Of a stretch of 64,000 nt of DNA, positions 11,595 to 24,042 are shown piece by piece. The first letter of the stretch is position 1. The number at the start of each line of letters is the position of its first letter. The notes under the pieces were generated by a model. That model did no database searches. It was not told the DNA's origin and saw only the letters and a list, made by a program, of their open reading frames with translations. The position numbers were made by a program, and so were the translations under genes. Origin of the DNA: Lingula anatina (taxonomy: Eukaryota; Brachiopoda; Lingulata; Lingulida; Lingulidae); contig NW_019775813.1 of NCBI RefSeq assembly GCF_001039355.2, positions 366,611 to 430,610 of the forward strand, written 5' to 3'.

Positions 11595-11816
11595 NNNNNN
11601 NNNNNNNNNNNNNNNNNNNNNNNNNNNNNNNNNNNNNNNNNNNNNNNNNNNNNNNNNNNNNNNNNNNNNNNNNNNNNNNNNNNNNNNNNNNNNNNNNNNN
11701 NNNNNNNNNNNNNNNNNNNNNNNNNNNNNNNNNNNNNNNNNNNNNNNNNNNNNNNNNNNNNNNNNNNNNNNNNNNNNNNNNNNNNNNNNNNNNNNNNNNN
11801 NNNNNNNNNNNNNNNN
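11595..11816. other. Assembly gap
   Basis: 222 Ns, preceded by a C homopolymer. In copy B the same position is a short poly-C tract (about 23366-23383) with no extra sequence, so the true gap may be only a few bases. Confidence 0.95.
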
Positions 11817-12181
11817 CCCACAAAGAAGAAAGGGTCTGCACATTCACCTTTGTATTTATGTTCTTGATCCATCAGTACACCAAGAGTTTTGGGTACCATT
11901 TCTTTTCTTTCTTTTCTTTTCTTTTCTTTTCTTTTTCTTTTTTTTTTTTTTTTTTTTTTGGAGGGGGGAGAGGGTACGTAGTAGGGCCTATTATATATTG
12001 TTAGAGCCCTCTTTTTTAAACGGATAGGGATTGTGAAACTGATATACTGAGATTTAAGCGAAGTAGTTTTATTTGAGAGCTTGAAAATAAATGATCAATC
12101 ATCAAGATCCTTAATTAATTTTGCATGATAATTTTATTGCTGGGATTTCTTTCCACGCTCATCAAATCAAGTACAAAGTAA

Positions 12182-12551
12182 CTAGTTAGCCTTTTCACAG
12201 ATGTAGCCAATATCTTTATAATAATCTGAAGCGCAGAGATAGTCGTCAAATTCATAGTCCAAGAAGTCCCGTCTCCCGGCCCATAGAAGGACACAGGTAT
12301 CGCCGTCAGATGGTTGTGTATTTGGTATAGCAGCCTTGGACTTATCCCAGCCGTCATAGGCCATGGTCTTGCCCGTGGCCACCCAGTAGTACTGCTTCTT
12401 CAGCTCGGCCTTGTTAGCGTTCTGAGCGGCGGTCCAAGGTCTCCCGGTGGCTGGGTCTACCGTACGTCTCTTGCCCCCAACATACCAACCATGGAATATG
12501 TTTGGGGTGGTGATTGCTGGAAAGAGAATAATCTAGCTTCCTTTATTTATC

Positions 12552-12602
<51 letters not shown>

Positions 12603-14212
12603 GAGGGAGGAGGGAGATGCTTCTGAAGCATAGCGGCTCATACCCCCCCCCCCTTTCTGATGGATCCGACGCCGTTACACTACATACATAAAGTTAAATT
12701 TATCTTCAAAATGACTGATGTTCATCAAAATAGTTTTGCATATCAAATTATCTAAAGAATAGATACAGGCAAAGCATTTTTCTGTTTTAATTTAACTTTA
12801 ACTAACTTTCAATTAATTTTATAAATAAATCAATCTTACGCTTCAGGTTTTTCTTAATGAATTCATGCTCCTCTTTGGTTTCTATGGAGACTAGGTCAGC
12901 TGACATTGATTGACACTTGGTTCTAGCCTGGTCCCATGAAAGCGCGGATCCAACAACGGACTTGAAGTAATAGCAGGATCTCCCAAATTGCTGGAACCCT
13001 TGTGGGCACGGTTTTGGCACTTCTGTGAAACCGAATATCAACTTACATTGTTTTATTTTCACAATACATTTACCTTTGGATTATTATCCTCTTTTTATCC
13101 CAAAACTACAGTATTGTCTGTATTTTCTTAAATTAAAATTGCCCCATTATTGATATTACATGAGTAGAAAAATAAGCTTCCGAACAATAACATAAAAGGA
13201 CTAGTAAGAGAAAAAATGCACTGAACTAACCATCGCAGATACCGGTCAAAGTTTCCAGGTAATTCGCAGTGGCACGAGCAAACTTCACCTGCACGCTCTC
13301 AGCGTCAGCGTTAGCTCGCTTTCGTCGACCGATTAATGCCTGTGACCCCGTGTACAGCTAGCCGCAGTTAAAAGTTCTCACCAGAGATGGGCATCTCCTC
13401 AGAAGGGACCTTTGAAAGTTCTTGATTTTCTGGTTGAAGTACTGAAATGCATATTAAAACGTGATGGCAGAGTAGTTAAGGGCGAAAATGATATTTGTAA
13501 CGTTTTCAACCCGAGTCAGTGACCAGTTTCTGAGAAAATGGAGAAGGAAGGGGGGGGGGAGGCCAAGCTTTGGTAGATTTCCTTGAAATCTGGTCTACTG
13601 GAGTTGCATTTAAATTAAAATTCTTCACCGAGTACAGTACTGTGTTCTGTTATCATTACTGTTTAGTACTTTCTCTTGACTTAAGTTTAGACCTCATGTA
13701 TTTTACATTATATATAGAAACATAATTTCGCTGTGTGCAACATTACGACCATTAATTCCCTTCTCCGCTATACAGCAGATTGAATAATTCGCAGAATATT
13801 TGCAAAGTGGCCTAGTTTAAAGATATGCGTAACATGCTAAGCGTTTCTATACCATAAAGATTAATTTTCCTGTGAATTTTAGTTCAGTGAATTTCGATCA
13901 GTATTACCTGAACGGAACCAAGACCTGGTAAATGAAATGTCTTTTTGAATGTCAGGTCCTTTGGAAAACGTTTCATTTATATATAGGCCTAGACAATGTG
14001 ACAATTTGTCTAAAACCAGCACATACCGGTACGCTTGTAGGCTTATCTCTCAATGTATAATTCGGCTATTTTACCTAAAACCATGTACAATCCAAAATAA
14101 TTAATAGTTCAATTCAGTCAACTATGATTGTTACCGAGAGCTGGTCATTTCCAAGTGCGCAACCAAGTGTAACCAACAGGAAAACGAACAGCAGCCGGAG
14201 CGAACTCGACAT
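12182..14212 (-). pseudogene. Secreted C-type lectin, copy A, with premature stop
   Basis: Four exons join in phase: 14212-14135 (signal peptide, MSSSLRLLFVFLLV), 13441-13231 (helical basic neck), 13022-12840 and 12516-12182 (C-type lectin-like domain). The domain has the usual start CPQGFQQFG, SCYYF, a WDQARTKC segment and the ending GYICEK. The usual WND motif is replaced by DYEFDDY and the EPN/QPD position reads QPSDGD, so sugar specificity cannot be predicted. In exon 2 a CAG codon of copy B is TAG (reverse complement at 13358-13360), truncating the product before the lectin domain. Otherwise intact (268 codons without the stop). It may be a null allele rather than an old pseudogene. Confidence 0.88.
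12553..12600. repeat. (TTTA)n microsatellite in lectin intron 3
   Basis: Tetranucleotide run just upstream of an AGAGGGAGGAGGGAGATGC stretch. The shorter allele-like form lies at about 24402-24429 in copy B. Confidence 0.85.
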
Positions 14213-14284
14213 CTTCAAATGCGTCTCTTTCGAGGTCCTTGTCCTTCAGCAAGTTTCGCCTATTATGTGCGGTTACCCGTGAAC

Positions 14285-14291
14285 TTTTATA
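14285..14291 (-). promoter_or_regulatory. TATA box of lectin copy A
   Basis: On the reverse strand the sequence reads CACTATAAAAGTTC about 70 bp upstream of the lectin ATG (14212), a perfect TATAAAA at a normal distance for a 40-bp leader. Confidence 0.7.
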
Positions 14292-14391
14292 GTGTCGTCC
14301 GAGTTAGACTATCTGTCTCTATCACGTTTTCTGTTTAATCTGAGCGTGTGAAAGCCAGATGTGGCCTAACTCATGGACAGGTTGCAAAAAT

Positions 14392-14392
14392 N
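14392..14392. other. Single-N junction between copies A and B
   Basis: One N separates the right end of copy A (matching 25947) from the left end of copy B (matching position 48). It reads as a scaffold join, not sequenced continuity. Confidence 0.85.
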
Positions 14393-17374
14393 GCTTACTA
14401 ATCACTTACAATGTCCCAAAAATGAGAATTAAACTTCCTGTGCTGTCAAGTCAACCGAGTGCACTGACAGGAGTCTCTCAGTATAGAAAGTAAAGATATT
14501 GAGTGGTAAAAGTTAGGGATCAGATAAACTCTCGCTTCCTTTTCTATGTTGCCAACTTTATCACTCTTTTATCATTACCCCCCGCACATGATTCCCCCCC
14601 CCCCTTCCCAATCTCTTGTACCTAAGTCGACTACGCATTCATGCCTGTCCATCTCATTTTACATGTTAAAACGACGTTGATCAGGAACAGTTCCACGCAC
14701 AATTAAACTAAAGACCAGGTTTAGACATCGATATTTGAGTTTAACCATTGAGATTTAGTGTAAGCAAAAGTAAACAACAGGGTCTTTTCTCAGCAAGAAC
14801 CCCTATCTAATAGTACCATAAACAATCTGTTCAATGGAATCAATAGAAGGTCGTTATTGTTGCTCTGACCTTGTATTACTTAAGACCAGTAGTGGATGCG
14901 TGTAGTAACATAGTACAGGTAGTGTATCAAGCTGAACGGACGTTGGCGGTTAAGGGGGGTGCAGTACCGTGATGTATGTCGTCTCGACCTTAACTTCCGC
15001 GTTCGACCATATTTTAAGGTGCGTCAGAGGTGTCAAATGCACGTCAATGCAGGTGTGCGTTGACACTAGGTAAACAGGTAAGAGAACTTACATAAGATCT
15101 GGAATATTCATGTGGTGTGTATGTGTACCTAAGCATTGGCCAAAAGGTATGACGATGGCGTAATGTACGCTCAGGTTTTTAAGATGCTGTGATTGGATGT
15201 CTCGTAAAGAGCTTCCACAATGTGTGTGTGCGTGTGTGCGCGCGCTTGGGGGGGAAGGGGGTAGCCGTGGTGTCAGTAAAAGCTGGTGATAAAGCCTTTA
15301 TTAAAGGAACTGTGTGTGCTGTCACAGTGACTCCTTGGTTCTTGGTCAAGATGTAACTCTTGATAAAACAAGTATAATTCATATTTATACCATAGCGTTC
15401 ATAATAGTTTGTACTAGTCGAGAATAATGTAATCTTGATATAATTGTCGGGCCATACCCCTCCCCCAACCTGTTTTGCATCTTTACCCCCAACAGACCCA
15501 CTCTTAAATCTCCTCTACTACACGCAGATATAAATCACTGGTAAATTAACCTGAATGCCTTGTGACGTCATCAAGATCGCACCGGACGACTTATGCTCTT
15601 TGTCTGAACGCACACTTGCAAGATCGACCTTGGGCGAATAATTTCGTCCAAGGATTGACCAAGCAGAAACGGTCACAGGTGCGCGTCATCACAGTGATGC
15701 GTCATCGTTTCACATTCCGGACGATTTTCTTGAGGATAGCAAACTTATCTTGCAAATCCGGTTAGCACTGGCAGCAGTGTAATAAATTATGTAGTGAAAT
15801 AAAGTAAGTCTGTGAAATGAAAATGTCGACGAGCGATATAAAGGGGGAGGGGAGGAGGGAGAAGAAGAATTGCGTAGAGGATGTTCCGTGACTTGGATAT
15901 CAAAACTGATAACGACGGAGGGGGGTGGTGTTGCAGGAAGGGGGGTGTCCTTTGACCTCAAACCTCCCCCCTCACAGATAAAGCAGGCGCATCCATAGGT
16001 TCCTACCCGTTCTTCGTCTACAGGAAAAGAAATAGTTTGTTTGTACAGCAGAATAAAAACATAATCTTATATCTTTTTTCTCAACAAATTGCAGTAATCC
16101 TAGCGGAAAGAAATGATACATATAGTTTTAATGATGCCGCATAAATATAATTTTCATGACATTAGAAAGTCCATAACACAGGTTGAAAAGACATCTTTTA
16201 CAAAGCGAAAAGTATACACCATCCTAGCTGCCTGCCATTGCGACATCTCTGCATTTCTCATTGTACAACGTCCATGCAACACTGGAGAAATAACATTCAA
16301 ATTGTTTCTGTGTGTTACAAGCGTCGTGTGAATATTATTTTCATTTCTTCTCTTTTTTTTAGTCTGCCAGCAGGGCAGGTGCAAATATTGCACACAACAA
16401 ACCAGTGATTGAATTATTCCTGCCGCTAAAAAACCGTCACCACAAAGTCATAAACTGGGAGTGACAAGGTGCGGCTGAAAGCCTAATGTCACAACTTGAA
16501 TTTAAGAGGAGTTGGGCCTTTCTCGTATTACAATAATTTATCTATTCATTTTTCTACACACGTACGCGCCTTGCTTATAAAAGAAAAGGGTGAACTATAT
16601 GTAAAACAGCAAGAGTTAAGAAATAATTCCCATGAACTGCCCCTATAAAGGTGTGGGCGATCATGACTTTCTACTGCTTTCTTTCTTTGGCTGTTTTCAA
16701 TACGTTTGCACCAGCGAAACTTTTTTTTTCGTGTAGGGGTATATACGAATTCAATGATGGTAAAATCTAGGTACATTACAGAGAAACCGTGTTAAAATAT
16801 TATTCATTTCGTGATGTTATTAGAAAAAAAAGGAAGCAGAAGAGCGTTTATTAATTTATTTATAGGATAGAACCTAGAAATCTTAGGTTTAACGCATAAA
16901 AACGTAAACTTTCTTTCACAATCTCATTTCTTGTTGATTTTAAACATGTAGTTAGACTTTGATTCTGTTACAAACCATATCTTGTAACCACAAGGTAATA
17001 AGAGGGATAAACAAGGTTTTAAAATTCTACTTAGTCCTATCATGCTATTTCAGTTGATAACACAGACTGACCTACCTGTTTGATTACATTTTTATCTGTT
17101 TATGATGTCTCTACACTTTAATAAATGACATGTTTTTTGCCTCTGAATTATCGCAAGTCAAAAAGTCAAGTAGTCTTTTCAGTTCAGCACATTACGTCGA
17201 TATTGCCTATAACGAAACAATTATATCATGTTGATGTAAACGACAGTTATTCATTGGTCACATATACGAAAATAAAACAATCATTAAAACAATATGCTGG
17301 GTATTTTTAAATTGATTATATAAGTATAAATAAAGGAGTTTTTATATTTTCAGATTCACAACCAGACATGAAAA

Positions 17375-19204
17375 ATGAACATGTACCCCAGATGTGAGAA
17401 GCCGCAGCACGGGATAACATGGGCCAGCATACTACTTATCGCCATCAATTGCGTTAGTGGCGAAAACGGCACAATTTGCCCTCACTTCTGCATTTGTTCA
17501 ACCAGCACATTCCAAAATGAGACGACTTGGACGTTAGATTGTTCTAGTCATGGCCTTGGGCCAAATATTCCACAACTTCCCATTCTGTCACTGAATGGAT
17601 CTCTTACCGTCTTAAATCTAATGAATAACAGTATTGATACTCTATACGACAATGCATTTGGAAATCTAAGTTTTATCAGTACGCTCTACCTGTCCAATAA
17701 CAATATCAGTATTATTTCAAACGGTGCGTTTAGCACAGTAAGGGATTTGTCGCAGCTATATTTAGACGGAAATAGAATTAAGGTGTTTCCATACGTACCA
17801 ATTAACAATCTTACACGACTGGAAGTCGTCAACTTGTCTCGAAATGAAATTCAAGGAGATAGTTTCAATACAGAAGATGATTTGTCGCATCTGACGGAGT
17901 TGGACCTCAGCAGCAACGCGCTCACAGAAATCTCACCTAACGCATTTTCAAGTTTCCCAAACCTGAGAGCTTTGAACCTTGCGGGAAATTCAATCTACAA
18001 TATTTCTAACGAAGCTTTTAATGAAGCTTTACACACATTGGACCTGGATGGAAATTCTTTGACAGAGAGCACTGATTTTGGGTTTTTATTAAATTTACGG
18101 AGCCTGACCAGTTTGAGACTAAGTAACAATAATCTAACAATGGTTCCAAAAATGTTAGGGAATTTGACTCAGCTTCAATATCTTGATTTATCCGATGCTC
18201 ATTTAGTATCTTTTACCGAAAAAGACTGCCAAAGTCTGGTAGCTTTAAAGACGTTGGATTTATCACGCAATGGAATTAATGTTATAGACGAAAATACGTT
18301 TGGAACACAAGGTAACTTGGAGCATTTGCACCTTCAAAACAACAACATCAGAACTTTTAAAGAGGACGCTTTTCATGGCCTCAGGGATTCTCTCATATCT
18401 CTAGATATTTCCTATAACCAACTCCAACTTTTGGAGTACGAAGTATTTGCATCTTTACAAAACCTACAGCAATTCAACTTCCATGGCAATTCTTTGATCT
18501 GTGATTGTCAGCTACTGTGGTTACGGGAGTTAAACACCACGAGTGTTCAAGATCCTTTCTGTGCAAAACCAGCTGAATATCTCAACCACACTGTACTTCA
18601 ATTCCCCAGTAGTAACTGTTCGGTGACATTCAGCAATACGACAATCAGCAGCAACTTGACAACGGGTAATTTCAGTGATTTAAGCACGGTCAGTAGCAAT
18701 CTTACAACCAAAGATATCGGTGATGACGTCACCACTGAATTTTCCTCTGCGACTTCATACACTTCCACGGAACCAGCTGAATCAACGACAACATCAACAA
18801 CAACGACAGCTACTAGTGCATCAACGTTAACAACAACCAATTTATCCACGACAATCAATTTGCCAAGTTCAACCACACTTAGAACTACGGAATGGTCTGC
18901 TGCACCATCAGTATTAGGGTTGAGTTCCACCGTGGTCATCGCTGTCATTTCTCTTCTGGCATTTTTCGAGCTCTTTATCTTGTTGTTCATTCTCTGTAAA
19001 AGAATACGTCACGGTGCACACGTAGGAACTGGTGACGACACCCCAAGACCCACCTCCCGTCAATCACTTGTTAAAGCCACGCCCATGACTGACAATCCAC
19101 CAACCAGTAGGAAGAAACTCGTTTACAACAACGAATCATTTGAATATGATCGATCAGAAAGACTAGCCAGGACTAGGAAGAAATTTAGAGAGAGCATTAA
19201 TTAA
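17375..19204 (+). CDS. Single-exon LRR type I transmembrane receptor, copy B
   Basis: A 609-residue counterpart of the receptor at 3511, with the same architecture: signal segment, N-terminal Cys cap, about a dozen LRRs, CDCQLLWLREL C-terminal cap, Ser/Thr-rich stalk, one membrane helix and a short basic tail ending FRESIN. It lacks four stalk residues after DVTT. Substitutions cluster in LRR positions that could contact ligand (around QYLDLSDAHLVSFTEKD) and in the membrane segment, where a Phe-Val pair becomes Phe-Glu. That change places a charged residue inside the helix. A TTTTCAG acceptor precedes the start and an overlapping upstream ATG is retained. Likely allelic to copy A, otherwise a recent paralogue. 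Confidence 0.9.
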   Translation: MNMYPRCEKPQHGITWASILLIAINCVSGENGTICPHFCICSTSTFQNETTWTLDCSSHGLGPNIPQLPILSLNGSLTVLNLMNNSIDTLYDNAFGNLSFISTLYLSNNNISIISNGAFSTVRDLSQLYLDGNRIKVFPYVPINNLTRLEVVNLSRNEIQGDSFNTEDDLSHLTELDLSSNALTEISPNAFSSFPNLRALNLAGNSIYNISNEAFNEALHTLDLDGNSLTESTDFGFLLNLRSLTSLRLSNNNLTMVPKMLGNLTQLQYLDLSDAHLVSFTEKDCQSLVALKTLDLSRNGINVIDENTFGTQGNLEHLHLQNNNIRTFKEDAFHGLRDSLISLDISYNQLQLLEYEVFASLQNLQQFNFHGNSLICDCQLLWLRELNTTSVQDPFCAKPAEYLNHTVLQFPSSNCSVTFSNTTISSNLTTGNFSDLSTVSSNLTTKDIGDDVTTEFSSATSYTSTEPAESTTTSTTTTATSASTLTTTNLSTTINLPSSTTLRTTEWSAAPSVLGLSSTVVIAVISLLAFFELFILLFILCKRIRHGAHVGTGDDTPRPTSRQSLVKATPMTDNPPTSRKKLVYNNESFEYDRSERLARTRKKFRESIN

Positions 19205-20404
19205 TTATAAGTGTTATAAATGTAGTTTTGTGAAAGACAAGAATGACCGGATATATTTTCTGCACTAAGAAGTGATTTGGTAAGAAAATTTTAATATGGA
19301 ATGAAAATGGGGCCGCCGCATACAGTCCGATGCTAGTCCTCTCAATCTACAAGAAAAGTCTGTGAAAACCAATTCTAATCATTCCGTCCATAAAATAGCT
19401 ATTTAGTCATTTAGCATCCCTCGATTTTTTGTTTCGTTGTTATCATGTTTGTGAATTTTAGTTACTGCACCAATTAAAAGCAACTTTTTTTTATTTTAAA
19501 CATTTTACGATGTGTTTTCCAGCTAACCATAAGTATACATTTCAGATATAAAACAGTTTGAGCTTATATTGATGAAAAAGTGTAATTACCCAATACTGTA
19601 TTATACACACATGAAAAATGTAATTTTTACTTTTTATAATTTGAAAGCAGCGTAATTTATATTTTCTTTACCTTTTTTTGTAATATCAAGGTGGATGAAA
19701 GTGCACTTTACACATAAAATACTCAGTATCTGCATACTTTGTTTATTGACAATGCAAGCGCATCCCAGAATTCAGAAATAATAAAAATATTTCAAAAATT
19801 CTTCTTTTAAAAATGTGTTCAGATCTTTTTTAAATGCGCATATTTTATACACAACATTGCTTAATTTTGAAAGCATGAATGATCCATGAACATTTTATCA
19901 AATGATCATCATTGTTTTTAAGATCTATATAGAGTAAACTTAGCAACAGACCACTTTCATCTTTGAGTCATTACTTTTTTATGTAATTATGCATAAAATT
20001 TACAAAAAGAAAATTTGGATTTAGAGTGAAAAGTGGGATTTTTAAAAAGTGAATGAACACTAAAGCTCCGGATTCAGCAATTTCAATATTGTTTGTTAAC
20101 TGATGCCAAGTTCTGTCAGAAGATAAAGACAGTCCTCTGTACTGGTGCGCCCATGATGAAAATTGCATAACAATAAGGGACCAATCCCAGACCCCATCTT
20201 GCTAACTGTGGATCGATCTAAATTGCTATTAACTTGAGCGGCTTAGATGTCTGTCAGGCCTACTGAAGCTGCTAGGGGGTAATTAATTATCGGCTCTGTA
20301 GGGGATACACTTGATAGCTCCCCAGATTTTCACTCAGTTAGACTTGCACTGCTTCAATATAGTTTTTCTTCTCATATGAAACTGATTTTTCCCTGGCATC
20401 TCTG
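19205..20404. other. Intergenic: LRR receptor copy B to PSMD9 copy B
   Basis: AT-rich 3' flanks of convergent genes. It holds a truncated family-2 MITE (about 20205-20310: CTGTGGATCGATCTAAATTG with the GGGGGTAATTAATTA core) that replaces roughly 1 kb present in copy A. No coding exon seen. Confidence 0.6.
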
Positions 20405-22721
20405 TCACCTCTTCAGTGGTACAATGTTACACCTGAAATGGAATTTGTTCCTTGTCAGCATAAGACAAAATTCAAATAATATCTAAATTTTCCCTAATTT
20501 ACATTCAAAGAGTAAGCATTATTGAAAAAGAATCAAATTCAAGATAAAAAAAAAAACCAAACTCAAAACATAAAATAGCAAATACCTCAAATCTATAGCT
20601 TCATCGCCATCATGCTTTTAATTACAAAAGCAAAATGCTCAAAACACTTTTTCAAGTCTTCTTTTAAAATACTGATTAAAATTGCAGACTAGTACATAGT
20701 TGATATGCTATCACATGAGAAAAAAAATGGAACAGTATTAGATTATTTCTTCCTCTCTTATGTGTTATCCCTCCACTGGATGAGTCAAAACAGTCACTTT
20801 CTTAGTCAAAAGATTAGTCACTCACCCCAACAGTCCTTTTCCACTCCATGTTTGTGGTGTCAGAGACAAGTGTGTCCTCTCCCCCTGCCTTATTACACTG
20901 ACATGGAGTGGACTCTGGAATAAAAAAATAAAAATTTAAAAAGATGATGTTCTATGTGCTTATTTATCACAGACACAGGTCTTTGGCAGAGATGTTTACT
21001 GAAAATAAATTTTTTTACATTTAATAGAACTTGAATTTAGCATATGAAAAAGACATGAGAAATCAAGGATCATTTTATTGGCCAGCAAACCTGACAAGCA
21101 CTTCAAAGATTGTACTGAAAAAAATTAACATTTTTAACAACACACCAAAATGGAAGGCATGGGTACTTACCCCTTGACTGTGTTGGACAACTGTCGCAAT
21201 ATTCTGAAGTGTTGTGAAATTTTTGGCATTGACTGATCCAAACTCTACAATCTCATCTCCTAATGTAAGACCCTGAAAAAATGCATGTCAAATATTTTTG
21301 TTCATTTATATCATGTGACACAATAATCCAGGGTATAGAAAGATAGCGAAAGTACCTTAACTTAAGAAAATCTCCTAATTTCCCTTCACTCATACCTTTC
21401 TTTTCTTTACAAAACAGGATCTATCTTCATTATGATATACTTCTAATCTTCTCTACATTTATCTTTGTTGCACAGAAAAATTGTTTTTCAATTTTAATTT
21501 AGAATTTCCACTTCTCAGCCACCATCGCATCAACATGCTTCTTGAAAAGATTTCTTTGATAAGACAAGATCTAAAATTTGTAAAAAATCTCTGCATGCCT
21601 ATGAGGCATTCTGAAGGATGGGAAGGAGGTTGAAAAATAAGAACAATTATATTACAGTTCATTCAGATGGTTGACATCTTTTTCACTGTAACTACATACT
21701 GCCTGAGAGGCTGGAGAGCCAGAGTCCACCCGGTCAATTTTGGCAAAAGGTTTCTCAGCTATCGCAGTATCCATCTTTGCTTCTTGGGCAGAACTGTCTA
21801 CCTCCATTGCCTGTTCTTTCTGTTTCCTTGCCTCCTCGTGGAGTTGATAGAGATTTTCCTCTATTTCCTTCATCTTGGCCTTGTGGTCATTCTGGAGGCC
21901 TTAAATATAAAGGTGATATGATCTTAGATAATGATCTTTAATTTAACTTTCATCATTTTATTTCATTTATGATTATATATTTCATTGGGAGGCGGGGGAG
22001 AGACAATATAGAGTTTCATATGGTAATAATAAAGTTAAAGTTAAATTAAGGGATACCTTAGTTAAATCATAAATTTTTCAAGAACATTAAGTTAAATTAT
22101 CTGCATGAAGATTGCCTAGGCACTTGTTTCGTAAATACTTGCCAAGGTATACCCCCCCCCTCCCCCCTTGATGAAAATACAAGATATGCATAAGCCGTTT
22201 ACTGTGCTTACTTACATGCTATCCTGTGCCTTGCATGGCGTACAGTGTATACATCTATATCAGATCTTGGATACTGTTCTTCATCTAAAATTGGACCATC
22301 CATTCCCACTCCGCCTTGCTAATAAAAGATTAAACAGGAAAAAGTCGAACGTGACTGAAGCAGTTTGAACTTTAAAGTGTATACTTCTCTACTTTTCAGA
22401 ACACTGAGATGATGGAATAACTGACCGTTAAACTTGTATTAGAATGTGGTGCTAAGAGGGTTTATATAAAAAATTATAAAAATATTATACTGTGTGTGTG
22501 AATCAGCAAAATTCTTTTTTGATCTAAGATTTGCCTGAATGTTGAAAGAGTATTGGTGTATAAATCAAACACACTGAAGAAAACTGATTTTAATAGCACC
22601 ACAGATACAAAGCAAATATACTCACTGACTCCAGAACATCCATAAGTTCCTTCATTTCTGCTTCTAACGCATCCTTTTGAGCTATCAATTCTTTCACGCT
22701 AGCAACGCTGGGCGCAGACAT
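20405..22721 (-). CDS. PSMD9: 26S proteasome regulatory-particle assembly chaperone PSMD9 (p27), copy B
   Basis: Six in-phase exons: 22721-22626, 22318-22216, 21899-21700, 21272-21171, 20914-20826 and 20432-20405. They are identical in size to copy A (96, 103, 200, 102, 89 and 28 nt) and encode 205 residues. The coiled-coil N-terminus, the PDZ domain ([10 protein letters not shown]) and the C-terminal [14 protein letters not shown] are all intact. Substitutions relative to copy A are few and mostly conservative or silent, so both copies look functional. Introns are shorter than in copy A because the transposons are missing. The promoter side has no LTR. Same function as copy A: assembly chaperone of the proteasome base. 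Confidence 0.95.
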
Positions 22722-23136
22722 CTTGGATCTGGCATGATGCTTGAAGTTTAGTTTCGAACAAATCAAATTCCTCTGGACAACGCATTTTTCCATATTTTCG
22801 TTTGAATCTTTTGTATTTCGACATATTAATGCGAAACTTTTATAGCCCTTTCCACATTTATAAGGGATCCGAGTGGATATACCACCCTTTGACTTACATT
22901 CTTTTTATTTTCTTTATATCTAAAAACCTTAATCAAATGCGTTAAATACCAGTACGTGAGGCGCAATTAACAAAATCAGTAAGACATTAGACTTCATTTT
23001 CTCCCTACGTTTCTTTTTATGCAGGTTCTACAAGGTCGGGACTTTACAGTAATTAGAGGATAACTTTTGTGCCAAATCTAATTTTCCTTGACATTCAGAC
23101 CTCCGTCCGTCTTCCTAACATTGTTATGTATTGACA

Positions 23137-23304
23137 GGTGTAACGAAACTGAGGGTCCGTGAAAAAGAAGGTCCTCCCTCCATTTAGTTATAATGGATAG
23201 GGTTAGTTTGACTTAAGTGGGTCAAAATCTAGGGCGAGGCTCACCTGTACAAATAAATGGGAGGCGGACTCTCTGTTATGGGGGACTCTCTGTCACTTTA
23301 CACC
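23137..23304. mobile_element. Small insertion with GGTGTAA inverted ends (copy B only)
   Basis: About 170 bp present only in copy B. It starts GGTGTAACGAAACTGAGGGT and ends with an imperfect inverted copy (GACTCTCTGTCACTTTACACC region). It looks like a MITE; no clear target duplication seen. Confidence 0.5.
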
Positions 23305-23692
23305 GGGATTTTATCGTTTTTATATATCTCAGTTGGTGAAAATAGGTAGTTTTGCAAGATATTTACCCCCCCCCCCCCCGCCCTACACACTCAAAGAAAA
23401 AAGGGGCTGCACATTCACCTTTTTATTTATGTTCCTGATCCATCGGTACACCAAGAGTTGAGGGTAATTTTTTTTTTTTTTTTTTTTTTTTGGGGGGGGG
23501 GGGGTATTTTATATTATTAGAGCCCTCTCTTTTAAACGAATTGGGATTGTGAAACTGATACTGAGCTTTATACTGAGTAGTTTTATTTGAGAGCTGGAAA
23601 ATAAATGATCAATCATCAAGATCCTTAATTTTGCAAAATAATTTTATTGCAGGGATTTCTTAATTTTCCACGCTCATCACATCATGTACCAA

Positions 23693-24038
23693 TTAAAAGG
23701 ATAATAACTCTTCGTATGAAGTCTATATTTCGCAATAAAAACATTGTGAATAACTCATAGAAATATTATATATTCTGTTTTACGACAAAAACAGCAGTTA
23801 TAGCTATTATTCTGATATCTGAGCTTTTCTTCAGACCACGTGACCCCCATTGATGGCTATACTCTGTAATAATCTCTTAAGAGATTTTAACAAAAAACCA
23901 AACTTTTTAGAAAAAAAAACAGGGACTAACTTTGAATGTAAAAATGGATTCATTAACCATTGGTAAGTACGGGAAAATTGTTATTTACTCCAGGAAAATT
24001 CATTTTTTGGCCAAAACGAAGAGTTTTTATCCCTTTAA
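23693..24038. mobile_element. 346-bp inverted-repeat MITE (family 1), insertion only in copy B
   Basis: Same element as 1637-1982 but in opposite orientation, same length, with terminal repeats AAGGATAATAACTCTTCG and GAAGAGTTTTTATCCCTTTAA. It ends 5 bp from the lectin stop codon (24043), so it lies in the lectin 3' untranslated region. Copy A has an empty site at about 12178. Confidence 0.88.
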
Positions 24039-24042
24039 GCGA

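Larger units (their letters stand above)
48..14391. repeat. Duplicated block, copy A (LRR receptor, PSMD9, lectin)
   Basis: The sequence from 48 to 14391 recurs collinearly, same orientation, at 14393-25947. Genes are in the same order and orientation, and non-coding sequence is alignable almost throughout. The two copies abut at a single N (14392). Copy A is longer because it carries insertions absent from B: a 346-bp inverted-repeat element at 1637, a roughly 225-bp element at 2372, sequence around 6.4-7.3 kb, an element at 7860 and a solo LTR at 10902. Copy B has its own private insertions. This fits two haplotypes placed end to end, or a recent tandem duplication. Confidence 0.92.

Noticed and set aside
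11414-12027. Reading frames across the N gap (both strands), and similar ones at 27304-27835
   Set aside because: They are open only because Ns cannot contain stops. Flanking residues show no domain.
13358-13360. TAG in lectin copy A as an intron boundary or alternative exon end
   Set aside because: The exon continues in frame on both sides at the same length as copy B, with no nearby donor/acceptor pair that would remove it.
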